The notes: generated from the letters alone by a model not told the origin. 64,000 nt of DNA from Morinoia aosen (GCA_030386875.1 CM059576.1:60077581-60141580); one strand, 5' to 3'; counted from the stretch's first letter, positions 22,584 through 33,655 are shown. Numbers and translations: made by a program.

Positions 22584-23785
22584 TTACTGAGCAGGGAAGT
22601 TTGACCAAACGGGTCGGCACATGAGGTCAGAGAGGGTTCTAGGAGCTGAGGTTACTGCAGCGGGCTCATCTGGGTTCTCCAGTCTTGTCGCTGTTTCACT
22701 AAGAGTACTAGAATTAGAGTCTACGATAGGGTTAGAGGATACAGGCAAAGAGAAAGGATTACACTCAAGTTGACTAGGCAACAATGCAGCCAAATGAGGG
22801 AACTGAGGTGGACGATATGATCGAGTCTCAGGGGAAAGAAGGTTCTGTGGAGAGAATGAAAAGTTAGTAATCACACTATTATCAGAGCTGTAAGCGGCCT
22901 TGAGTCAGTCTATGCTTACAGAATCGGATGAACCAGCTTTTTCTAGAACGAAATACTTAGGCGTTTTCTTGAGCACTTTGAATGGGCCGTCATAAGGGCG
23001 GGTGAGGGTTGGTTTAATTGCATCTACTCGTACGTACACATGAGTGCAATGTTGTAATGCAGGGTCTAATTTATCTTCCGAGTGCGGCATTCGTGGAGCT
23101 ACATACTTGATCTGACGCATGCAATCTTTTAAACATGTTACATACGCGGACTGATCAGCAGGTGGAAATGCACGCAACGGGTTTGGGTCTACAGTGTCGC
23201 CAGGAAGGCGAAGTGTCTTCCCATACAACATTTCTGCCGCTGTGCACTGCTGATCTTGCCGATACAAATTTCGAATGCTCAATAATACTACTGGAAGTCT
23301 GTCGATCCAGTCGTGACTGCAGTTAAGGCAACGCAGCGCGCTCTTGAGATCACGGTGGACCCTCTCAATGAGTCCATTCGGCTGCGGATAGAGTCAGTCG
23401 TATTGACGTTTGAACACCCTAAGGTGGCGCTAAGCTCACTCCAGAACTTGGAGGTAAATTGGGATCCCCGGTCATGAGTGACACTTAGGGGAACCCCAAA
23501 TCAGGAAATTCAATTACTCACAAATGCACGAGCTACAGTATCTGTTTGCATATCAGGAAGAGGCACGGCCTCAACCCATCGTGTGAATCTGTCAATAATA
23601 GTTAACAAATAGGAATGACCACGCGTTAAGGGCAACGGACCCACCAAATCTAGGTGGACAGCATCGAACTTCTAACCTGAGAACGCACAACTCTGTAACG
23701 CTGCGCGGTTATGTTTCACAACTTTGCTGCTCTGACATGCATGGCAGTTTTGCACAATTTGCTTGACCTCTTTACGCATCGCTGG
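22584..23785 (-). pseudogene. gypsy integrase and C-terminal region, broken
   Basis: After the pol frame stops at 23786, the minus strand continues in other frames with integrase motifs: CHACQSSKVVKHNR (zinc-binding end), [12 protein letters not shown] (first catalytic Asp), THDRGSQFTSKFW (second Asp) and an NGLIERVHRDLKSAL-like block (Glu). A C-terminal segment (23282-22905) with RPYDGPFKVLKKTPKYFVLE matches the GPY/F module found after gypsy integrases. The last ORF (22874-22584) is proline/serine-rich. At least three stops or shifts separate the pieces, so integrase would not be made. Confidence 0.75.
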
Positions 23786-25453
23786 CTAGACGAAACGATC
23801 GGAAATCAAACGCAATGTACGGTTAACGCCTGGATGAGAGAGAGTATGATAGTGAAGAATGGCTACCCTGCGGAGAGTCGCAGGCAGATACAAACGAGAA
23901 AGTTGCTCAGCGTCACGGTACACGCCGTCAACACAATTTAATTTCAATGAGGTGTTATTAGTAGGTTTGAGAAGGTCCTGGAGTTCAGGATCCTCCTTCT
24001 GAGCATTTACAATGTTACCGAAACTGATTTCGCCACTGGTTTTGACAGAATTGATTCTAGACAGGCAATCAGCAACTGTATTTTCAAGACCCTTAATATA
24101 CCGGATATCCGTGGTGAACTGACTAATGAAAGACAGGTGTAGAGCTTCTCTTGGTGAGTGACGCTCAGATGGCATTTTGATCGCTGAGGTCAAGGGTTTG
24201 TGATCCGTGTAGATCACAAACTGTCTCGCCTCTAAAGCGCAACGAAAGTGCCTCACAGATAAGTAGATAGCAAGGAGTTCCCTACCGAACGCGCTGTAAG
24301 CACGCTCAGTGGGCGATAGCTTTTTGGAAAAGAAGGCAAGAGGAGAAATATTTGTCCCTACACTTTGTTGCAGCACAGCACCTACAGCAGTACTGGAGGC
24401 ATCAACCACCAGGCTGAAATCAGCGTTAGCAAACGGATAGGATAGTTCTGTCGCAGTAGCTAGCTTAATTTTTATCTCCTCAAAAGCTTTAAGTGCATCA
24501 TCCGTCCACTTGACAACAGTAGATTTACCTTTTTTCTTTGGTTCCAGCAAATCTGACAAGGGGGCCAAGGTTTGAGCACAATTTTTGATGAAGCGGTGGT
24601 AGAAATTAACAAAACCTAGGAACCTTCTAAGTTTTTTCTGGGTCTGTGGAAGTGGAAAGTTTTTGATGACTTCTACCTTACTAGGCAGAGGTTTTAGACC
24701 AAGGTTAGAGATTTCATGACCTAAGTAAATTAGTGATGACTTTCCGAGCTCACATTTGGCCGGATTGACCAAGAGTCCATGATTGGATAATCTCTCAAAC
24801 ACGACGCGCAAATGATCTCTGTGTAGCTCCGGGGTTGCGGATGCTACCAAAATGTCATCAAGATTAACATAGGCAAAAGTGAGATCCGAGAATATCTTAG
24901 ACATGTGTCGTTGGAAGGTTTGTGGAGCATTTCTAAGCCCATAAGGCATCTTCAAGAATTCGAAGAGACCAAACGGCATGATTACCGCGGTCTTAGGTAT
25001 AGCACTTTCTTCAAGTGGAATTTCGATTTTTGAGAAAACTGTGGCTCCCTCCAAATTTGCACCAAAATCGTGCAAATAAGGTATAGGGAAACGGTCAGGC
25101 TGCGTAACGGCATTTAATCTTCTAAAGTCACCCCACGGTCTGAATTCACCATTAGCTTTGGGCACTAACAAAAGAGGGCTAGCCCAAGGGCTTTTGGAAC
25201 TGCGGATGATTCCGCTTTCAAGCATGCGTGCAAATTCTTTCTTGGCTAAAGCCAATCGATCAGGCGGTAAACGTCTAGCTTTAGAGCAAACTGGAGGACC
25301 AGTTGTTACGATGTGGTGCTTAGTGCTTGTGCTCAAAATTTCAGAAACCAAATTAGAGTTCGTTAATGCAGGGTACTCCGCTAGAACCTGCTCGAAAGTA
25401 CACTCTTTATTGAATTCGATAGAGAAGGAGTGCAATACATTAGCTCTAGTCAT
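23786..25453 (-). pseudogene. gypsy pol: reverse transcriptase and RNase H
   Basis: A 555-residue open segment. RT: an N-terminal VCSKARRLPPDRLALAKKEF block, then KANGEFRPWGDFRRLN, motif A remnant FSKIEIPLEES, PFGLFEFLKMPYGLRNAPQTF, and motif C YVNLDDILVA (near 24856-24873). Connection and RNase H: LRRFLGFVNFYHRF, VVDASSTAVGAVLQQ, YSAFGRELLAIYLSVRHFR, YTDHKPLT, ENTVADCLSR. The start of the integrase zinc domain (HPGVNRTL) precedes the stop. Motif A normally holds a catalytic Asp plus an AYHQI-like block; here the segment is shortened and reads Glu, so the enzyme is probably dead despite the long ORF. Confidence 0.9.
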
Positions 25454-25627
25454 GCCACAAACGGGAATTGAGATCTGTGTCTCTTAATCTCGAATTACTC
25501 TGTTCTCAATGTTAACAATAATCCCGAACTTTGCTAAGAAATCAGCTCCTATTATCGGTTCCTCTACATCAGCGATTAGGAAAGTGAAATTGAAATTTTT
25601 GCGTAACCTCAAACTACAGACAAGTGC

Positions 25628-25891
25628 TTAGTGACCATAACACGCTATTGGCATGCCATTAGCGGCTTTTATTGTAGCCAACAAATTATTTTTCCGATCC
25701 TTTGCCGTGGCTGGAATAATCGATACCGTCGATCCGGTATCGATCAAGAATCGGAACTTGGTGATAGGATCAAACAACACTAGGAGGCGAGTAGTCTGGG
25801 GGTTAGGCAACGCAGTACTCGCTACTGTGCGTCGCTGTTCGCGTTTCCCGAAGTCATTTCGGCATAACGTGGGCAGAATCGTGAGGCGCAC
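25628..25891 (-). pseudogene. gypsy aspartic protease segment
   Basis: Contains RFLIDTGSTVSIIP (near 25724-25750), the D-T-G-S active site of a retropepsin, followed by KAANGMPIACYG. A stop at 25628 and a frame change separate it from RT. It overlaps the end of the gag-frame ORF (25822), in a different frame. In intact relatives this protease matures Gag-Pol. Confidence 0.8.
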
Positions 25892-28238
25892 TTTCGCTCT
25901 TGGTCACCGAATTTTGCATGAAACCAACAGAGGTTACTACTTGCATCGCGAGAGCGCGACCGAAAGCGACGGTTTTTAGCTGACCTGTCATAAGACCTAC
26001 CTCTACCAAAACGTTGAGGAGGAGGACCGTACTCATAATCATTATTGTCGTACCGTGGAAATCTACCTGGGCCTTGCTGAATATGGGCTACACTGTGACC
26101 TACCTGACATCTCTGGAAGGCTTGTTTTAGCTCGAAGATCTCACGCTGCATTGATTCCATAGAGGTGGGAGGTTGGATATTGGGAGTATTTGACGGGCCA
26201 AAAATCGCAGTTGATGCGTTCAAGGGAGCTTCATGGGCACTTTGGAACATGTTAAGGTTCCTCATCACTGTCTCTGTTGCCTGCGACAGAGTATCTAAGC
26301 TCTCATCCGGACCCACCATTCACAAAAATGGGCGCACGTTTTGCGGTAGCTTCGTCATGAATAATTCTTTGAGGAATCTTTCGGCTATGCCAACGCCGGC
26401 GGCGAGTTTTTTTAGTTCTTCTACCAAAAGTGCTGGAGGAAATAAACTAGAGACAAATGGAATAGCTGAGGCATCAACAAGAGACCTTAAGGAGACCTTA
26501 TCCACTCCAACCGTAGATTTTTTTCTATTGGACTTACGTCTATGAAAATTTGCAGACTACTAGGTCTCTAGATTCCTAACAACTTTTATTGAACAAGTTT
26601 TTTGCCCTAGGCCATAGAAAAATTTTTATTCATGATAATTAAAAATATGTATATATGACATTTGTTCTAAATTCGCCAAAGTTTACAAAGCTAGAGCAAT
26701 GCGGTTTGTTGCATTTGAAAGTAGAATGTGTGCTCCTAAATCGTATCGAGCCATTTTTTTTATTTGAATTCATTCTGAATTTATAAATTTTTTTGAAAAA
26801 ATGGAGTATCAAATTTGTACTTTTTTTGTAAAAAGTCTACGGAAAAATTTTCACAAATTTTTTTGAAAATCAACGCCGATACAACTTTAGAGCACATATT
26901 TCACTTCCAAATGCAGCAAACCACATTGCTCTAGCTTTGTAAACTTCGGAGTTATATCGACAAACGTCTTGATAAGTTACTTTTTTTATAAAACCTATTT
27001 TTAAGAAACAAAATGCTTCTCCTCCTACATTTTTTGAGCTACAGTGATGATTTTGGATCATTGGATGCAGAAAAACAAGGGCTTTACAATGTATTGAGAA
27101 GTTTTTCAAAATTCATTTTTGTTTCAAAGTTATGACGTCATAAATTTGAATTTTCTTGAGAATATTTTGATTTTTTTTCTTTTAAATTTTTTAAATTTTT
27201 ATATTGGAAATTTGAGGAAAAGCATTCAAGTTTTTGGAATGTCCACGTTATTCTGCATCCAATGATACCAAAATCATTACTGTAGCTCAAAAACTATCAG
27301 AGAAAAAGCATTTAGAAACCCCCCCCCCAAATGTCGTTTTCTATGATTTCCCATTTTCTTTTCAAGAAAATCGCATTTTGTCATAAATGATAAATGATTC
27401 TAAATTGTATTTCCTATCAGTATACCAAATTTCATTGCTCTAAATTCAATAATAAAAAAAATATTCGGATGGGGATGAGGAATATGAATGATGAAATATA
27501 TAAAAAAATGAAATTGAAAAAAATTGAAAATTTCAGATTTTTTTTTTTTTTTTTTTTTGTCCACGTTATTCTGCATTCAATGATACCAAAATCATTACTG
27601 TAGCTCAAAAACTGTAGGAGGAGAAGCATTTAGAAAACCCCCCAAAAATGTCGTTTTCTATGATTTCCCGTTTTCTTTTCAAGAAAATCGCATTTTGTCA
27701 TTGATGATAAATGATTCAAAATTGCATTTCCTATCAGTATACCAAATTTCATTGCTTTAGGTTCAAAAATGAAAAAAAAGGTCCGTAAGAGGGATGCCCT
27801 CCCCCCCCCCGGGAGGGACGTTAGCTCTGGGGTAGGTTCCTGATATTTTTACAGACATTCCGGGACATGTCTCTAACTCATTTAAAGCAATAAAAACAAA
27901 AATCGGGAGAATCGACCTTTGGACTGCAGATGCCCCCAATATGGTTCCCTTAACTTGTCCGCATCGGACATTTGTAATTTTGACATAATTTTGTCCTTTA
28001 AAATCGTATCCGGGTTAATTAGAGGAGGATTATTGATGAGATCCTGCGAATCTGATAGCATTTGCGTGGGCATAGCGCCTATTAACGCGTAGAACTTGTC
28101 ACGCTGTTCTGTCACGTTGTTATAAATAAAGATAGCTTCGATTTGGCTAAACCAAGTTGAGCTTTCTGCTGGAATGAAAGGCGGGAGAGTTATGGGCTTT
28201 GCGCGCGCTGGATTTACAACTTCACTTTCGTCGGACAT
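25822..28238 (-). pseudogene. gypsy gag split by a transposon
   Basis: The 5' part (28238-27954; N-terminus MSDESEVVNPARAKPITLPP, then WFSQIEAIF) is a capsid start. The 3' part resumes at 26486 (LVEELKKLAAG, KELFMTKLPQNVRPF), has one stop at 26320, and ends with an arginine-rich tail and a CWFHAKFGD...KC block typical of this gypsy group. The two parts are interrupted by a 1459-bp element at a TTAA site; removing it and one TTAA joins them in the same frame. Gag would form the virus-like particle. The insertion and the stop inactivate it. Confidence 0.8.
26491..27949. mobile_element. TTAA snap-back element inserted in gypsy gag (1459 bp)
   Basis: Flanked by TTAA at 26487-26490 and 27950-27953. 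Terminal repeats GGAGACCTTAT and, reading inward from the other end, GGGAACCATAT match at 8 of 11 positions. Inside are a short palindrome (26670-26955, centred on AGAGCAATG-type words), an inverted pair of ACTGTAGGAGG-like motifs, and two direct ~235-bp repeats (27229-27470 and 27551-27780) sharing AATGATACCAAAATCAT and AAGAAAATCGCATTTTGTC. No transposase. G/C homopolymers at 27320 and 27801. Confidence 0.85.
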
Positions 28239-28715
28239 ATTGACAATTTTTTTGAATGCAAAATTAACAAAATTAATCTATAACGGCACGGAATTTACGT
28301 ACTCAACCTAATTACTTGAATATTAGAATGTCAAAGGGTTACGTTTGAGTGCACCTAACCAGTTATTCAAGATAAAGACATGAAACGAGAAAGAAAAAAG
28401 ATTTTGCGGTCGTCAGAAATAACCGTAAGGAAACGAAAGAAGGTGAAAAAGAAATTTTCCTACCTACCGTGGCACATGAGACATAAAACAGGAAACAGCA
28501 TGAGAAAACAATTTTTAGAGCTGCTCAGAGAAAACTCATTAGCACGGTAAATCCTCAGAAAAATTTCTCAGGGGCACACAATAATGTGAACTTATCACTA
28601 CAATTGGATAACAACATTTTTCCTCTCTCACGTTTCCTCAAACACTTCTCGAGTTAAATCGTTTTTAAAACTTGGGAGTAACCACTTTATGAGGTCACTC
28701 TGGGAAGGTCCCCAC
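28239..28715 (-). promoter_or_regulatory. gypsy 5' leader with primer-binding site
   Basis: Non-coding leader between the 5' LTR (28716) and the gag ATG (28238). On the minus strand TGGGGACCTTCCCAG lies directly inside the LTR edge. Starting with TGG and adjacent to the LTR, it fits a tRNA primer-binding site, though the tRNA is not identified. Confidence 0.55.
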
Positions 28716-30143
28716 TTTTATGTTTGGTTGGTCTGGATTAGCGGAATACCAACTACAAACACAAAGGCTCGAGATAGAGGTTTTCGATTGACGTGCGAGA
28801 GGATATTGATGACACATTCGGAACTCAGCTGGGTTTAGTGTGGTCTTTATTTGAAGGAGCCGGAAGGATCGCCGAGACTTGTTCCTGACGATCTTGGCTG
28901 AAGATACTTCGCAGTCCTGGAGGCAGCTGCTCCGGCAGGTTGACGAGGTCGTACGTGTAATTATATTTGGGGTATTTAGTTCACTGAGGGACAATTTAAA
29001 CCAGGCACAAAAATCGGTGCGTCTCTATATGTGGGCAAGGCCTGCTGAATTTGAGCCGGGGAGTTATATTCTGGTGCCTTGACTGGAGGTGGTTATAGAT
29101 CTTAACAGGGATTGTAAATTAAGCTCAAGGTCAAGCTCAAGGCCCAGGGATTTGTGTTTATGGTAGTGTGGTGTTTGGGCGACGTCGGAGAATCTGGAAA
29201 TATTCAAGGACGTTGGATGACAATATCCACGGAAAAACACACAAATAAAACCACCAACAACTGTTCCCCATTTAAGTTTTTAAGTTCACATCACGGGGAA
29301 ACCCTGAGTTACTTTAAGGATCCCGTCAGAGTTTTATTTCTCTTTTAAGCTCAAACAATAGAATAGGGACAGACGAAACATGCCGGCAAAATACCCAACT
29401 TCAATATAAGCCGGACAGGAAAACGAGAAGTTAATGTGCATCAAAAATCGTAAATGGTTAGACATATCGGAAGAAACTACATGCGCCATTTTGTACGCGA
29501 TCGAGCGTATAATTTTTAGCCAGCGATCATCATATCAATCCTGGTAAATTTATAATACGTCCATATGGCGCCGTAACCAATGTTTCTGGCACAAAGGAGT
29601 CTCACACTATTTCACGAAACCCCCAGGTAGCAAATAACACTGTACACTGTGCTGACTATCATGGAAATATTGTTAACACTGTACAAGTGTGCGGAATATA
29701 AAGGAAATACTGAACACCTTGAACAACACGCCAACACCACTAACGAGAACAGCTAAGAAATGCTAAAAACATATAAACATACTTAGGAACTACTAAGGAA
29801 TACCTTCACCATTGTGAGTTTAAATCTAACACTGAATTAAAGCACTTATTTCTACTTACGCGACGAGCTCTTCACATTACCAAATCGAGGCACGAAATGA
29901 GGCTAGGAGACGCGTGAGCGGCGTGACTGGAAATGTTGCCACAACGCCTAGGTCTAACTCAAGCGGTGGTTTGGTATAACCTAATATTTGTGTGATTCAC
30001 ACAAAAACATTTAAGATTAATAATTATAATTAGAAAATTATTAGTAATAATTTAAAGTAAGATAGTTTATGCCAATAATTATGTTGTATAAATGTTAATG
30101 AGAAATTTTAATGAAATGAGACATTTTTGTAGCGACTGCTACA
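28716..30143 (-). repeat. LTR of gypsy element (5' LTR)
   Basis: 1428 bp, the uninterrupted LTR copy. It ends with TGTAGCGACTGCTACA and is followed by TTGTT (30144-30148). It includes ~220 bp (29406-29628) missing from the other LTR, and the empty TTA site for the 1574-bp element. Confidence 0.9.
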
Positions 30144-30148
30144 TTGTT

Positions 30149-30549
30149 AAGTGTGGATACAGGGAGATTGATAGATTTGAATCACGGAGTAGAGAGCAGT
30201 GTAGGTAATTTTAATATTATATGAACGTATTGTGGTTTCATTTCTGTTTATAATCTTACTAAGATAATTTGAAGTATTTGTTACAGGCGATGCACTTACT
30301 GCTAATGTAAGATTTCTGTTGCATTTCTAGGGTAATTGTGTTCCTATATTTTCTTTTGAAGCAATGATGATATTATTCCTGCTCCTCACATTTTTTTCTT
30401 GTGAGGGATTTAAGCTGATTGATTCCAAATGATTTTTCTGATCATTGAATGCAAAATAATTGTTTCAAAGAACATACCTCTTGTTTGTTGTGAGTGCAAC
30501 TTTGCCTTGTTCTACATGGCGAAGTGGCATAACGGCATTAACCACGAAA
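30149..30549. other. Non-coding interval
   Basis: No supported gene. AT-rich sequence only. Confidence 0.5.
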
Positions 30550-30559
30550 TTGAGATGGA

Positions 30560-30886
30560 ATATTGTAGAACATCATGAACTGCTTTCTTACGCAGACGAA
30601 TCGTAAATAAAAATACCAAGGTTGCTACTCTCAAAGTCAACATTTTTAAAATTATTTATTGCTTTTAAAGGTAAACGTTTCGAGCACCAGGCTCATCATC
30701 AGTACAAGTTGTCTGAAATGAACAAAACAGAGATGAATAGATAAAATGTACGGGAAATAAACACAAAATTAGAGAAATACTACTATTAAAATCAAGAGGA
30801 AACTATGTACAAAGGGAAACGTTTTAAAGCAATAAATAATTTTAAAAATGTTTACTTTGAGAGTAGCAACCTTGGTATTTTTATTT
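30560..30886. mobile_element. Miniature Penelope-like element with inverted arms
   Basis: A 10-bp duplication TTGAGATGGA (30550-30559 and 30887-30896) flanks a 45-bp left extension and a pair of ~75-bp inverted arms (30605 onward and ending 30886, each with ATACCAAGGTTGCTACTCTC or its complement). On the minus strand the left arm carries CTGATGATGAGCCTGGTGCTCGAAAC (30672-30697), the terminal motif seen in Penelope-like elements. No ORF. The layout is the same as the larger element at 60185-61651. Mobilisation by a Penelope-like RT is inferred. Confidence 0.7.
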
Positions 30887-30896
30887 TTGAGATGGA

Positions 30897-31122
30897 GTTG
30901 TATTTGTATTAGGGTCTCTTTGTCTTTTGTCCAAAGTGTTTCATCAAAACTTTGGAGATGTCTCTACATATAGTCCATCTTATATATAGTCGTCAAAAAA
31001 AGAAAATTATTAATAATAAATAGATATATTTTTTGTTTTGTTATCTTAGAAACAAATTGCTTGAAGGTAAATGTTGGCCTCTTTAATAATTGTGAAAATC
31101 ACGTTAATGTTTGAAATTCCAG
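30897..31122. other. Non-coding interval
   Basis: No gene seen; ends in a splice-acceptor-like TTGAAATTCCAG at 31111-31122. Confidence 0.4.
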
Positions 31123-33655
31123 AATCTTCAGTGTCATGGATGAAAGGCCAGGTGGAAAGCCTTTGCATCTCAATAGAACAACATAAGCACCTTCGTGATG
31201 ATCAGAAAACGTGTACAAGAAAGTGTGGGAATATGTAGCTCACGATATGAATCAAGTAAGTAGTTAGAATTCATTTTTTACTCGTCTTGGTCTCTACTCT
31301 CATTTCATTCCTCTCTACTAACTCAGACGGTCCTTGCAAAATATGGAAAGCCTAAAAACTTCTCCCACCCACACAGAGGACGTCGATGTTCAGGGGGTAG
31401 AGAGTAGTCTTAATGTACTGCAAAAGTGGGTGCTGTGTTAATTCTTGAACTATTCAACACATTTGCACTTGAGTCTGGCCTAGATCACTTTCGTAAGTAT
31501 CGACTGTGTTATTAGCTGATGAAAGTAAAAGTGTTGTTTTCTTACAACTTTATGCTGAAATTTGTGCGGATAAATAGGATTAATCTTCCCAAAGCTGAAC
31601 TGATACACCAGTGTTACTGAATGTACCATATGATCGTAAACAGCTTTTCAAAAAAGGCATGTATTCTGTGTCCACTTAATACTAATTTCTTAGAATATGT
31701 TTATAAATTAGTGAACTACCTTAGAAGTAAAGAGGGTATCAGTCGAAAAATATTTAGTAACAGTTCTGAAATTTTTATGTAATCAAAGGGTAGGAGGCAA
31801 CCACATAGTTTCAAAACTTTAGCAAAGAAAATGTTTTTCAGTCTTCTTGCCCTTAGGTCAAGGTGTTAATTATGTTTTGAGTTGAATAAATCACGTGATT
31901 TTCGCTCTTGGAGGCGCTCTCCTGCTCTTCCACAAACTTTAAATAGCTAATGTGTTCAAATAATTCGTGTCTCATATGTGTGAGATGCTTAGTTTTTAAG
32001 CTATAAAAAGCTTGTGGTTTAAAATTCTCATGGTATATATATGAGAATTGATAATAAATGGTGAAGCTTTGCTGTAGTAATGCTTGTTAAGAACGTAAAT
32101 TGGAAACCGAACAATGTTGAGCATCAAGCTTGTGTAGGAATTTAATTCTTACTGCTTGGGTGATGTTAACTTTATTTCACAAAGAAATGTCTACAATTTG
32201 CAGGAGTTAAGGGGAGAGTCAAGCTGAAATGTCGAATTTTCTTGAGATATTGGGTTTTAGCTGCCATAGGAAGGGTAAGATGTCAGGTACATCCTGTGAA
32301 AAAATGAAATTCGTAGGTTCATTGATTCGCCCGCCACGGGGGTTTGAATTATGGGGGGAGGGGAGGGGGAAGTGATATTTTCTCATGCTACACCTCCCCC
32401 TTGGCACTTTCTTCACGGCTTGACGTTGCTATGCCTTCTTCTATGTCTCTTTTTTACTGTATAATGATTTCAAGGGTCCTAGCTGACCCAATAAAATAAA
32501 AATAAAAATTAAAATTAATCATATATCTTTGTTTACCTGTTTTGCCTTATTTTAGAGGATCGGAATGTGGGGCTCAAAAATGTATCTCATCCTACAGTTT
32601 TCAAGCTACAGTGATGATTTTGGTATCATTGGATGCGGAATGACAAGGGCTTTCTGAAAACTAAATGACAGGTCGGAAATTCATTTTCGATCGAAAGTTG
32701 TGTCGTCATAAGGTATGAAATTTTATGACAAAAGACCTTTTTTGAATTTTTTGATTTTTTCAACTTCAAACTGAAGTTTGGAGAACGCCAGGTTAGTTTT
32801 TGAAATCTACACGTATTTCCGCATACAATGACACTAAAATCATCACTTTAGCTCAAAAACTGTAGGAGGAGATACATTTTGAAAAAAAAATCTCGTTTTC
32901 TATGAATATCTCGTTTTCTATGGGGAAAATCGCATTTTTTCGCGTATGACAAATGATTCTAAATTGCATTTCCAATCTGTATACCAAATTTCATTCCTAC
33001 AGGTTCAATAATAAAAAATTTTTTTAAAGGGGAACTCTTCCCTTAATAAAGCTCTAAAGGGTTCCTTACTGTATGGATACTCAAGACTTAACTTGAATGC
33101 TTAGTCACTCCATCGAACTTTCATTTAGTAATAAGCTTTGGAGCTGAGGTAACTGGAACTAGGCCCAACATTGAAAGAAGTGTTTACATTTGTTAATTTT
33201 GCCAGAAAAATTATTTCTTTCTCAAGCGCAGGTTTACTTAGCCAGAATTATTTTTTGATTTTAGGGAAATAAAGGAAATTATTTTGCAGCAGTCCACGGT
33301 TGGACGTGTGTCGGATCAGCAATACTCCAACACATACAAGAATTTGCTGCACGCCTTTTTAACTTCAACAATTGAAAGGCAACAGGTGCTAGCAGTCAAC
33401 GTGATTTTTTCATCTGAAATGTATGGAGCGCATTGTGGGAAATAGTACGTCATGCTGTACAGATGCCATTCCGCTTCGATTCATCAAATCCTTCAGCCTC
33501 TACTGCAAGAACTTCGGATTGACCAGACGTCATTGACTTCGAGTGTCCAACAAAACAACTCCAACGTCTCGCACGTTAAACGTTCCTACTTCTATCATAT
33601 GGCGAAGGATACTAAATTACTTTATTTATTTCAACGTTTTTTAAAGGAATGATTT
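31123..33655 (+). pseudogene. Two-exon Myb/SANT-like DNA-binding gene, degraded
   Basis: Exon 1 (31123-31255) lies between AG (31121-31122) and a GTAAGT donor at 31256. It reads SWMKGQVESLCISIEQHKHL, then after a one-base shift (about 31208) VYKKVWEYVAHDMNQ. Exon 2 starts at 33290 after TTTTGCAG and continues in phase: TVGRVSDQQYSNTYKNLL. Together this fits the tryptophan-spaced three-helix Myb/SANT or MADF fold (W, then a VW-containing helix, then the third helix with an N-x-Y/W-K-N-L block). It stops at about 33436, with a further open frame (33452-33652) ending in a KRSYFYHMAKDTKLLYLFQRFLKE-like helix. No start codon exon found. Could be a transposon accessory gene or a host gene; the frameshift suggests a pseudogene. 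Confidence 0.4.
32211..33042. mobile_element. TTAA snap-back element in intron (832 bp)
   Basis: TTAA at 32207-32210 and 33043-33046, with ends GGGGAGAGT and (other strand) GGGAAGAGT. It carries AGCTCAAAAACTGTAGGAGG at 32850-32869 and its degenerate complement near 32588, and ATGACACTAAAATCAT, as in the 26491-27949 element. It lies inside the putative intron of the Myb/SANT-like gene. Contains an A/G-rich run near 32350. No ORF of note. Confidence 0.8.

Larger units (their letters stand above)
19685..30143 (-). mobile_element. Large Ty3/gypsy retrotransposon with two nested insertions
   Basis: Long direct repeats at 19685-22480 and 28716-30143 bound gag-PR-RT-RNase H-integrase read on the minus strand. 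The flanks show TTGT (or TTGTT) at 19681 and at 30144, the likely target duplication. Reading minus, LTRs begin TGTAGCAGTCGC and a G-rich tract (complement of 22481-22492) lies just upstream of the 3' LTR, as expected for the plus-strand primer. Subtracting a 1574-bp insertion in the left LTR and a 1459-bp insertion in gag leaves a normal gypsy length of about 7.4 kb. The coding region is broken in several places. Confidence 0.9.

Noticed and set aside
25653..25979. 108-codon plus-strand ORF
   Set aside because: Antisense of the gypsy protease and gag tail.
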